From IMG/VR virus record IMGVR_UViG_3300030380_003836, positions 1-20,393 of that record: a DNA stretch of 20,393 nt, one strand, 5' to 3'. The DNA comes from a virus. The position numbers and the translations under genes were made by a program. Shown piece after piece: positions 14,862 to 20,256 of the stretch (position 1 is the first letter of the stretch; every line of letters begins with the position of its first letter). Under the pieces are notes generated by a model that saw nothing but the letters and a program-made list of their open reading frames with translations, was not told the DNA's origin and did no database searches.

Positions 14862-14929
14862 CTGTCCTCCTTTTTAGGTCAAATTAATGCCATTATGCCA
14901 GTAAATCATAATGTTCGAAGATGTATATG
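14812..14929 (-). repeat. Inverted repeat arm B (partner of 15025-15140)
   Basis: On the minus strand this arm reads CATATACATCTTC, about 7 differing bases, ATGATTTA, CTGGC, CATTAATTT, AAAAAGGAG, an ATG and then the coding similarity ending in GAAGA. The same blocks occur in the same order in arm A on the plus strand. The 13-base CATATACATCTTC block and a 16-base block in the coding part are perfect; the rest has substitutions and small gaps. Confidence 0.75.
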
Positions 14930-14952
14930 CTAAAGCAAGTTAGAGTTGCCAT

Positions 14953-15002
14953 CGAAAACAAGTTTTCGGACAACGGAAAAAAAAATAAACATCCGTTTAT
15001 TT
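14953..15002. repeat. Two perfect palindromes between the inverted arms
   Basis: CGAAAAC-AA-GTTTTCG (14953-14968) and AAATAAAC-ATCC-GTTTATTT (14983-15002) lie about equally far from the midpoint of the two arms (near 14977). The surrounding DNA is very A/T-rich, with two runs of A or T. They could be operator sites for a regulator, back-to-back promoter elements, or part of a replication origin. Confidence 0.5.
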
Positions 15003-15024
15003 CAGGCATTTTTTTTTCCCTAAT

Positions 15025-15140
15025 CATATACATCTTCTCTGCATCATGATTTAAAACTGGCGTCATTAATTTAACAAAAAAGGAGAACATATGACAAACG
15101 CAAAAACTAAAAAAGTAATCGATACTACATTCAACGAAGA
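15025..15140 (+). repeat. Inverted repeat arm A, covering the leader and first 16 codons of the first early gene
   Basis: This is the plus-strand partner of 14929-14812. The blocks in order are CATATACATCTTC, ATGATTTA, CTGGC, CATTAATTT, AAAAAAGGAG, the ATG at 15091 and a coding match to GAAGA at 15140. The blocks before the ribosome site are in the right place to hold the early promoter (TATACA at 15027-15032 could be a -10), but no convincing -35 is seen. Confidence 0.75.
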
Positions 15141-15576
15141 ACTTTTTAAAAAAGGCATGGAGTTGATAGAGAAATCATTTGAGGGTTTCGTTCATGATCT
15201 GTCAGATATAAGTAAATCTGACTTTGATGGAGCGGGCGAACAAGAGATTGCTCGTGAAACCAAACGTATATTGAGAGCACTTACAAGATTGCCTAAGGCA
15301 GTTCAGTCTTCTCATATGTATGCTTTGGAGCAAGCTGAAGGTAAAATTGCTGAGCGTAAACAAAAAAGTCAGCCACATGATTACCTGACTGTTCAATGTG
15401 AAAATCACATGGCTTGGCATACTAGGTACAAAGAAATATTTGACGCTACTAAGTTAATATTTCAGGATGTAACTGGTGAAAGTTACATACCTCAAACTAA
15501 ATCAGATGAAAAATCTTCTGAAGATTCAGATGAAGTACTTAATAAAATCAAGCAATTCAAGGATTCTATGAAGTAG
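15091..15576 (+). CDS. First early protein, unknown function
   Basis: This 161-residue protein is not recognised. It is hydrophilic and mostly helical, with a charged N-terminal helix (NEELFKKGMELIEKSFEGF), a central ETKRILRALTRLPKAVQ block, an acidic helix with HMAWHTRYKEIFDATKLIF, and an acidic Ser/Asp/Glu-rich tail (about 135-150). No signal peptide or membrane segment. The ATG has a strong ribosome site (AAAGGAG, 6 bases upstream). It is the first gene of the rightward module, followed by a hairpin terminator, so it may be transcribed at high level at once after infection. Its leader and N-terminus are duplicated upstream in inverted form. Confidence 0.8.
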   Translation: MTNAKTKKVIDTTFNEELFKKGMELIEKSFEGFVHDLSDISKSDFDGAGEQEIARETKRILRALTRLPKAVQSSHMYALEQAEGKIAERKQKSQPHDYLTVQCENHMAWHTRYKEIFDATKLIFQDVTGESYIPQTKSDEKSSEDSDEVLNKIKQFKDSMK

Positions 15577-15586
15577 CATCCTCGAT

Positions 15587-15616
15587 AAGGGAGTTGCAAT
15601 AACGTAACTCCCTTTT
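15587..15616 (+). terminator. Terminator after the first early gene
   Basis: A 9-pair perfect stem, AAGGGAGTT (15587-15595) with AACTCCCTT (15606-15614), closes a ten-base loop and ends in four T. It lies 10 bases after the stop codon. The T run is short, so termination may be partial, letting the downstream genes be read. It is the first copy of an element that is repeated at 15875 and, degenerate, at 15936. Confidence 0.75.
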
Positions 15617-15642
15617 CATAATAACTTAAATTGGAGAATAAA

Positions 15643-15873
15643 ATGAAATTTCATACTTTTTACAATAAATTAGCAACTCATTTACCTAAAGGTAAAGGTT
15701 ATAAGACCAACCTTTATGGTATATGGGAACATTGGGAACCAGTTGGCTTATGCGAAGAATTTATATTTTCTTTCAAGCAAGGTAGAAAGCTTGGTCTTGA
15801 CTACATATCTTCTGTTGATCATGCTTACTTGGAGTGGGATTTAGATCCATATTCAGAAAGTTTATTAAGTTAA
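15643..15873 (+). CDS. Small early protein, unknown
   Basis: This 76-residue protein is not recognised. It is MKFHTFYNKLATHLPKGKG followed by an aromatic-rich middle (LYGIWEHWEPVGLCEEFIF) and an acidic tail (HAYLEWDLDPYSESLLS). The frame is open a little further up, but the GGAG at 15633 sits six bases before the ATG at 15643, which decides this start. It lies between two copies of the same terminator-type element, so it is a separately flanked single-gene unit, as is common for early host-takeover genes of phages (an inference). Confidence 0.72.
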   Translation: MKFHTFYNKLATHLPKGKGYKTNLYGIWEHWEPVGLCEEFIFSFKQGRKLGLDYISSVDHAYLEWDLDPYSESLLS

Positions 15874-15881
15874 CATCCTCG

Positions 15882-15914
15882 AAAGGGAGTTGCAATTTCG
15901 TAACTCCCTTTTTT
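15882..15914 (+). terminator. Second terminator of the repeated element
   Basis: AAAGGGAGTT (15882-15891) pairs with AACTCCCTTT (15902-15911) over ten perfect pairs with a ten-base loop, followed by a T run (15909-15914). It is a good intrinsic terminator. It begins with the same ATCCTCGA as the first copy. The stem is kept although the loop differs (GCAATTTCGT against GCAATAACGT). Confidence 0.85.
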
Positions 15915-15935
15915 ATTATAGAGTTTTATTCAGTG

Positions 15936-15969
15936 TCCTCGATATCCTTAGGACGTTGCGTAACTCCCT
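15936..15969 (+). repeat. Third, degenerate copy of the 3'-end element
   Basis: TCCTCGAT at the start and GTTGC..GTAACTCCC at the end match the two copies upstream, but the GGGAG side of the stem has been replaced by ATCCTTAGGAC, so the long hairpin is lost. No gene separates it from the second copy. The 135 bases from 15915 to 16050 hold no convincing gene, so this may be the remnant of a lost early gene with its terminator. Confidence 0.6.
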
Positions 15970-16050
15970 ATGCTATACTAACGCTAGTGTTTGTGTGTCC
16001 CCGAGTTCGGAGGGTACCTTTTCACTATCATCACCCCATTGGAGATTATT

Positions 16051-16221
16051 ATGATTACATTCAGAACACTGTTGGGCTTGTATCTCAACATTATTTTCAT
16101 TCCATTAGCACTATGGCATATGCCTACATACAATGGATTGTCGTTGATATTAACACTTGTATGGATATTCACAACTTACTTAGCTATTGATATTCATGTA
16201 ACATCACGTAATAATAAATAG
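16051..16221 (+). CDS. Small membrane protein with two predicted transmembrane segments
   Basis: The product has 56 residues with two hydrophobic stretches: MITFRTLLGLYLNIIFIPLA (about 1-22) and LSLILTLVWIFTTYLAIDI (about 30-48). They are joined by a short polar link, and the protein ends in a short basic/polar tail (HVTSRNNK). The frame extends upstream, but GGAG at 16041-16044 before the ATG at 16051 fixes the start. A two-helix inner-membrane protein in an early module could serve exclusion or host-membrane change. A holin is possible by size but would be expected in the late module. Function unknown. Confidence 0.65.
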   Translation: MITFRTLLGLYLNIIFIPLALWHMPTYNGLSLILTLVWIFTTYLAIDIHVTSRNNK

Positions 16222-16232
16222 GTGTACCCGTG

Positions 16233-16267
16233 GAGCAAGACTTTTCCTTCCCTTATGTGTCTTGCTC
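16233..16267 (+). terminator. Hairpin after the membrane protein gene
   Basis: GAGCAAGAC (16233-16241) pairs perfectly with GTCTTGCTC (16259-16267) over nine base pairs, with a 17-base loop. It begins 11 bases after the stop. No T run follows, so it is a weak terminator or a message-stabilising structure. It does not belong to the repeated element upstream. Confidence 0.5.
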
Positions 16268-16308
16268 TATGGTTTCACAATAATGTGTAACCTAACACAG
16301 GAGAGCGT

Positions 16309-16593
16309 ATGTCTACAAACTATATGGAAGATGAAATTAAACACATAAACTCAACTTTTTTACAAAAGATTAAAAACTACAAGGTGCAGCTATTGATTGC
16401 AGAATCAAAACTCCCCCAATCATGGCACGACGAAATACAAGAAGCATTTCAACACCTCGACAATATGTCAATTATGTTGGAAACAAATTGCTTTGACGAT
16501 TCGTTATGGGATTTGTACTCCCAACACATTGACTTTGTAATTGATGCGTGTGAAAAGAATCAACCAATACATGAGGTTCAAAATGGATCATAA
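16309..16593 (+). CDS. Small acidic helical protein, unknown
   Basis: This 94-residue protein is not recognised. Two helical blocks (EDEIKHINSTFLQKIKNYKV and PQSWHDEIQEAFQHLDNMSI) and a C-terminal DLYSQHIDFVIDACEKN element are visible. AGGAG lies 5 bases before the ATG at 16309, so the start is sound. It begins the chain of closely spaced early genes that leads to the DUF932 gene. Confidence 0.7.
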   Translation: MSTNYMEDEIKHINSTFLQKIKNYKVQLLIAESKLPQSWHDEIQEAFQHLDNMSIMLETNCFDDSLWDLYSQHIDFVIDACEKNQPIHEVQNGS

Positions 16594-16732
16594 ATATATA
16601 TCAACTGCTTGGGCTGACTTTACCTACAAAATGATACGTGAAGTTCAATGCCCAATACATAGACATAAACTAGAATCTGATTGGATAAATTTTAGTAAAA
16701 AAATTAATAAGTTTATCAATGAAAAATCTTGA
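16583..16732 (+). CDS. 49-residue basic protein, unknown
   Basis: The protein is MDHKYISTAWADFTYKMIRE followed by VQCPIHRHKLESDWINF and a Lys/Asn-rich tail. The frame is open further upstream, but GAGG at 16573-16576 lies six bases before the ATG at 16583, and this start gives a modest 11-base overlap with the preceding gene. One Cys and two His are close together (CPIHRH), but there is no second metal-binding half. Function unknown. Confidence 0.58.
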   Translation: MDHKYISTAWADFTYKMIREVQCPIHRHKLESDWINFSKKINKFINEKS

Positions 16733-16967
16733 TCAAGTTTACTTAGAATTTGTAAAACATACAGAACGTATAGAGAGTAGTGTAAAATCGCTCGAAGCTA
16801 TGCGTCTGTATGCGGCACAAAGAAATCTTACTGGTGCTGACGCAGGGAAGACACTAGATAAGTTACTACATACCATGGCACGGGAAAGAGATTACTTAGA
16901 AAAATCTCACCGTACCATTCTTCCCTATTTAACTATCTTATATCAATGCATTAAAACAAAGGAGTAA
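16719..16967 (+). CDS. Small helical protein, unknown
   Basis: This 82-residue protein is not recognised. It is a helical, coiled-coil-like chain: LDQVYLEFVKHTERIESSVK, then SLEAMRLYAAQRNLTGADAG and LDKLLHTMARERDYLEKSHR, with a hydrophobic end (TILPYLTILYQCI). It starts 14 bases inside the previous gene with no clear ribosome site, so it probably depends on coupling, and lies two bases before the DUF932 gene. Confidence 0.62.
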   Translation: MKNLDQVYLEFVKHTERIESSVKSLEAMRLYAAQRNLTGADAGKTLDKLLHTMARERDYLEKSHRTILPYLTILYQCIKTKE

Positions 16968-16969
16968 TC

Positions 16970-17824
16970 ATGCTAGATAATTTAGACTATGACTTCCCCA
17001 CAGAAATGGTGGATTTGGAAGCAATCAATACCGAACAGCAAGTAGGTAAAGATAACTACAAAGTCCCAAGTGCTATGGCTAGAGCGTGTGTACGCACAGA
17101 CACAGGTCAAGTTCTAGGTATTCACGGCAGTAAATACAAACCAATATCTCATAAAGATGTAGTTGACAGAGTAATGGAAGGCGTTGAAAAAACAGGTCTT
17201 ACAAATTATGAGTCAAAAATACAAATCCATGAAGCAGGTGCAAAAATGCGTGGCTCTATTACTTTCAATGAATTGGTAATTGAACCACAAAAAGATGATA
17301 TCATAAAGTTTAGGATAAACTTCTTTAACTCATATGATCAGTCATGGGCATTTGCTACTATATGTGATGGCTTACGTTTATGGTGTTTAAATGGTTGTAC
17401 AACGCCCGTCAATGCATCTACATTACGATTTAAACATACGAGTAACGTAAACATCAACAGCATAGCAGATCGTGTTCACAAAGGTACAGAGTTCTTTATG
17501 CAGTCAGAAAATGATTATCAAGAATGGGGTAAAACAATACTAGGTGAACACAATGTACAAAAGTTTTTGGAATCTACGTTATGTAAGACCTTCAAAAGAT
17601 CAACAAATTCAGTACCTTACAATGTAACACGTACTGAAACCTTGCTTCAAGGTTTTGATCGTGAGGCTCGATCATTAGGTAAAACTAAATGGGCATTGTA
17701 CAACGCACTCACTTATTGGTCTACACATACTGATGGTGAACGTGGTCATGCCATACGTAAACGAAGAGAAGATGAAGTATCTAAAGCAATATCTTCTCAA
17801 CAATGGCAACAACTAGTTGCTTAA
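16970..17824 (+). CDS. DUF932 family protein
   Basis: The product has 284 residues. The diagnostic parts of the DUF932 (phage/plasmid-like protein) family are present: VPSAMARACVRTDTGQVLGI, then GSKYKPISHKDVVDRV (about residues 54-69), an alpha/beta section with INFFNSYDQSWAFATICDGLRLWCLNGC (about residues 117-144), and HTSNVN near 155. The C-terminal half is helical (KWALYNALTYWSTH). The family is common in pelagiphages, other phages and plasmids; its function is unproven, but it is usually found with recombination or replication genes, as here. GGAG before the ATG at 16970 gives a strong ribosome site. The gene is the largest of the early module. Confidence 0.85.
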   Translation: MLDNLDYDFPTEMVDLEAINTEQQVGKDNYKVPSAMARACVRTDTGQVLGIHGSKYKPISHKDVVDRVMEGVEKTGLTNYESKIQIHEAGAKMRGSITFNELVIEPQKDDIIKFRINFFNSYDQSWAFATICDGLRLWCLNGCTTPVNASTLRFKHTSNVNINSIADRVHKGTEFFMQSENDYQEWGKTILGEHNVQKFLESTLCKTFKRSTNSVPYNVTRTETLLQGFDREARSLGKTKWALYNALTYWSTHTDGERGHAIRKRREDEVSKAISSQQWQQLVA

Positions 17825-17851
17825 ATATTAACCTTGTAATATTCTAATCAA

Positions 17852-18016
17852 ATGAAAATTACAAACAAACAAAGTTCTTTACGTTGTCATAAGTGTAATC
17901 ACTATTTCAACTATAAGAAAATGTATTCATTCACGTATTACAAAAGTGATATGACACAACTCTGTAATGCGTGTTATGAATATATGTATAACGTCATAAC
18001 AAACCAAAGGAGGTAA
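17852..18016 (+). CDS. 54-residue CxxC/CxxC protein, possible zinc ribbon
   Basis: The frame MKITNKQSSLRCHKCNHYFN continues with NYKKMYSFTYYKSDMTQ and ends LCNACYEYMYN with a short basic tail. Cys12-x2-Cys15 and Cys38-x2-Cys41 form the two halves of a zinc ribbon. The TAA stop at 18014 follows the AGGAGG that serves as ribosome site for the next gene, so the last two Arg codons are also that site. No strong ribosome site precedes its own ATG. The clear Cys pattern and tight packing support a real gene. A role in transcription or DNA binding is only a possibility. Confidence 0.65.
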   Translation: MKITNKQSSLRCHKCNHYFNYKKMYSFTYYKSDMTQLCNACYEYMYNVITNQRR

Positions 18017-18018
18017 AC

Positions 18019-18216
18019 ATGACAAATGCAGTAGAACGTGATATCGAGAACGAATTATATCAAAGATGTTACGAGGCAGAAACATTTCAAGAATTTATGT
18101 TTTCTGCAGAACCCTTACGTAAACACTTTTCTTATTTCAACAATGATGGTTGGCACAAGTTCTGTGATGACATTTGGTACGATACGTGGATCAAATATGC
18201 ACAGGAGAAAGACTAA
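18019..18216 (+). CDS. Small acidic aromatic-rich protein, unknown
   Basis: This 65-residue protein is not recognised. It is acidic and rich in Phe, Tyr and Trp (FQEFMFSAEPLRKHFSYFNN and DGWHKFCDDIWYDTWIKY). The ribosome site AAAGGAGG lies five bases before the ATG and is one of the best in the module, so high translation is expected. Its stop overlaps the next start as TAATG. The small size, acidity and strong site are typical of early phage proteins that bind a host factor; that is only a guess. Confidence 0.68.
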   Translation: MTNAVERDIENELYQRCYEAETFQEFMFSAEPLRKHFSYFNNDGWHKFCDDIWYDTWIKYAQEKD

Positions 18217-18569
18217 TGATTGATCGAGATGATATGAAAATGAACAAGTCTACAAACACCTGTGAGTTTATAGACTTTCATCTTGATAATCCTCAAATCT
18301 GGTATATGTATAAACAGTTTGCATATGACATGGTACATACTGGACACAAGAAACTATCAAGTGAAATGCTTATTAATCGTGTAAGATGGGAAACTATGAT
18401 CAACACAACAGATAATATATTTAAGATTAATAATAATCACAAACCTTATTATGCAAGATTGTTATTATCTACACGTAGATTCAAGGACACAAAGTTCCTT
18501 GAGATACGACAAAGTGCTGCAGATGATTTGTCATACACAGAATGTGAGTTACTCATAGACAATGTATAG
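18216..18569 (+). CDS. Conserved phage protein of unknown function (RVRWET type)
   Basis: The product has 117 residues. The core reads FIDFHLDNPQIWYMYKQFAY, then SSEMLINRVRWETMINTTDN and IFKINNNHKPYYARLLLSTR, ending KFLEIRQS. The pattern 'F...NP.vw..F..fA...  i.eriRWe......   fKinNn...yYaRl..   Fe.R' is familiar from many phages and prophages. It appears beside replication or DNA-metabolism genes, with no established function known to me. The frame is open upstream to an ATG at 18174, but the ATG at 18216 overlaps the previous stop (TAATG) and has AGGAG upstream, so I choose it. Confidence 0.72.
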   Translation: MIDRDDMKMNKSTNTCEFIDFHLDNPQIWYMYKQFAYDMVHTGHKKLSSEMLINRVRWETMINTTDNIFKINNNHKPYYARLLLSTRRFKDTKFLEIRQSAADDLSYTECELLIDNV

Positions 18570-19044
18570 ATCAACTGTAAAACAACTTCAAGAGAGAAGA
18601 CAACATCTAGGTATGTCAGCTACTGCTGTAGCTGAACACCTTGGTGTTTCTGATTCTCTAGTATCACTTTGGGAATGTGGAAAGAAGCAACCCAGTAGTA
18701 CAATGTTTTGTAAATGGATAACTGTGCTCGGCTTTAATATCATTCTCAATGTTTATCAATCTCAAATTCCAAAATCCTTTGAGCCAAGTTATGATACAAA
18801 GCGGTGGATCAAAGCAGAGTTTGGAGAAAGGTACGATTATGTCAACGAACTTAAAATCTTTGTCAACCATTATAGGGCAAATGGAACAACTAAATCAGAT
18901 TGGCAATACGCTTTCCGATCTTGGTTATTGCGTTCCAAAAAATTCACGACCAATACAGCTCAAACCTCCCAAGGTACTGAAGAACGCCGTGAAAGAATCA
19001 ACAATGTGTTTGCTATTAGCGATAAAGCAAAACAAAATAGATGA
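18562..19044 (+). CDS. XRE-type helix-turn-helix protein with an extra C-terminal domain
   Basis: The product has 160 residues. Residues 6-60 form a typical XRE/Cro-C1 helix-turn-helix domain (LQERRQHLGMSATAVAEHLG, then VSDSLVSLWECGKKQPS). Residues 72-127 (SFEPSYDTKRWIKAEFGERY, then LKIFVNHYRANGTTKSDWQY and AFRSWLLRS) resemble the small helical module seen at the C-terminus of phage replication/DnaT-like proteins, in which 'F..yw.anG..k.DW...frnW' is typical. The last 33 residues are low in structure and are read through a region that also encodes the start of the next gene. It overlaps the previous gene by eight bases. A regulator of the divergent region is the simplest reading; an initiation protein is the alternative. 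Confidence 0.78.
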   Translation: MYRSTVKQLQERRQHLGMSATAVAEHLGVSDSLVSLWECGKKQPSSTMFCKWITVLGFNIILNVYQSQIPKSFEPSYDTKRWIKAEFGERYDYVNELKIFVNHYRANGTTKSDWQYAFRSWLLRSKKFTTNTAQTSQGTEERRERINNVFAISDKAKQNR

Positions 19045-19444
19045 GTATGTAGCTACAGAAGACAAAGCAATACAATATCTCAATCTATTGCGAAGCACAT
19101 TGTTGCATTGTCAACAACTAATGTTGCCTGCCGATCCTAAATATATAGGCACGGCAATAGAAATGTGTGCGTCTACCTTTGGGTGTGATGTACCTAATGA
19201 ACTTGGGTTAAAGATGTACGGACAAATCTTAGCCAAGTACCCTCAATGTATCATTGAAGAATATACATTGGAGTTAATCAAAACATATAAGTATAGAAGA
19301 TTGCCTGTACCTGCAGACTTTCTTGCTATCTATGAACCACCATACGAACACGGAATGTTGTTCATAGAAAATACTTATTTAAAAACAAAAAGGTTTGCAA
19401 ATATAGTACAAGAGTGCTATAAAATAGATATGAAAGGAGTATAA
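18839..19444 (+). CDS. Probable replication accessory or helicase-loader-like protein
   Basis: The product is 201 residues from the ATG at 18839, which has GGAGAAAGG upstream. The frame is open further up, but no earlier ATG has a better site. It overlaps the XRE gene by 206 bases in another frame. The C-terminal half contains PADPKYIGTAIEMCASTF, then LGLKMYGQILAKYPQCIIEE and YRRLPVPADFLAIYEP. This 'YP...i..a....... fP.paDf' arrangement is that of helical domains in phage helicase loaders and replisome organisers (lambda P/DnaC-loader type context). There is no Walker A motif. The next gene is the YqaJ exonuclease after one base. The function is an inference; if the start were the ATG at 19008, the overlap would shrink to 37 bases. 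Confidence 0.6.
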   Translation: MSTNLKSLSTIIGQMEQLNQIGNTLSDLGYCVPKNSRPIQLKPPKVLKNAVKESTMCLLLAIKQNKIDEYVATEDKAIQYLNLLRSTLLHCQQLMLPADPKYIGTAIEMCASTFGCDVPNELGLKMYGQILAKYPQCIIEEYTLELIKTYKYRRLPVPADFLAIYEPPYEHGMLFIENTYLKTKRFANIVQECYKIDMKGV

Positions 19445-19445
19445 T

Positions 19446-20255
19446 ATGCAAGCAATTAAAAAAGTTGAACGGCCAAAAACTATTGGTGGTTCTGATGCAA
19501 TACGCATTATGGAGGGAGATTGGCATAGCTTGTGGTTAGAGAAAACCGGGCGTCAAGAACCAAAAAACTTGGATGATGTGTTACCTGTACAAATAGGTAT
19601 ACTTACTGAAGAACTAAATATAAAAACATTTGTACGTGAAACAGGTTTCGAACTAGCTACACAGCATGATCTAAATTTCAAAGATGATTTTCGCCATGCT
19701 ACTCTTGATGGCATGATTGAAACAGCTGACAAAATGTGTGTCCTAGAGTGTAAGCATACCAATGCCAACAACACTTTGGAAAATGTTATACGTAAATATA
19801 TGCCACAGCTACAGCATTATATGCAAGTTGCTATGATGGATTCAGCTTATCTATCTGTAATATTTGGAAATGGAAACAGATACGAGTGGTGCCAAGTACA
19901 ACTAGATAATGACTACATTGAAATGCTATATGAAATGGAATCAACATTTTGGAAAGAACACATAGAGAAAGACATACCACCTGAAGACATACAAGCAGAA
20001 ATCATACAACAAAATCACATAAACAATATAAAAATTAATGACATGATTCGTATTGATATGGATACTAACAATGAGTTTGTAGCTAATGCACATACTTGGC
20101 GTGAAACCAAAATTCCATACGATCAACACCGAGCAGTTGGTAAGGTATTGAAAGAACTAATACCTGCCAACTGTCGTCTTGCTGAAGGTGGTGGTATTAA
20201 AATATCAAGAACAAAAGCAGGACATTTAACCATCAAAGAAAACAAAGGAGGTTAA
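19446..20255 (+). CDS. YqaJ-family exonuclease/recombinase
   Basis: The product has 269 residues. It has the conserved parts of the YqaJ/lambda-exonuclease-like PD-(D/E)XK nucleases: IGGSDAIRIM (about residues 13-22), a G-x3-EE motif near 51-56, ATLDGMI with D88, then CVLECKHTN with E101 and K103, and MPQLQHYMQVAM with Q121, Q123 and Y125. Such enzymes degrade one strand of double-stranded DNA to give single-stranded ends for an annealing protein. AGGAG lies 5 bases before the ATG at 19446. A 60-residue basic C-terminal extension follows the nuclease core. The neighbouring DUF932 gene and the unfinished gene downstream would fit a recombination operon. Confidence 0.88.
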   Translation: MQAIKKVERPKTIGGSDAIRIMEGDWHSLWLEKTGRQEPKNLDDVLPVQIGILTEELNIKTFVRETGFELATQHDLNFKDDFRHATLDGMIETADKMCVLECKHTNANNTLENVIRKYMPQLQHYMQVAMMDSAYLSVIFGNGNRYEWCQVQLDNDYIEMLYEMESTFWKEHIEKDIPPEDIQAEIIQQNHINNIKINDMIRIDMDTNNEFVANAHTWRETKIPYDQHRAVGKVLKELIPANCRLAEGGGIKISRTKAGHLTIKENKGG

Positions 20256-20256
20256 T

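Noticed and set aside
14694-14933. Plus-strand frame of 79 codons over the hairpins and inverted arm B
   Set aside because: No ribosome site and no pattern; the sequence is explained by the hairpins and the duplicated arm.
14893-15090. Minus-strand frame of 65 codons between the inverted arms
   Set aside because: It spans the palindromes and the leader of the gene at 15091; composition is that of random A/T-rich DNA.
15631-15642. TTG start at 15631 for the small early gene
   Set aside because: The GGAG at 15633 would lie inside the coding sequence; the ATG at 15643 has that site at normal spacing.
15578-15969. Possible CRISPR-like repeat array
   Set aside because: Only three copies with unequal spacing (about 300 and 60 bases), one gene between the first two, and the units form intrinsic terminators.
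15991-16050. Upstream start at 15991 for the small membrane protein
   Set aside because: The ATG at 16051 has a GGAG at the right distance; the extra 20 residues have no ribosome site.
16541-16582. Upstream start at 16541 for the 49-residue basic protein
   Set aside because: It would overlap the preceding gene by 53 bases and lacks a ribosome site, while 16583 has one.
18038-18223. Plus-strand frame of 61 codons inside 18019-18216
   Set aside because: It is an out-of-frame shadow of the gene at 18019, which has the strong ribosome site.
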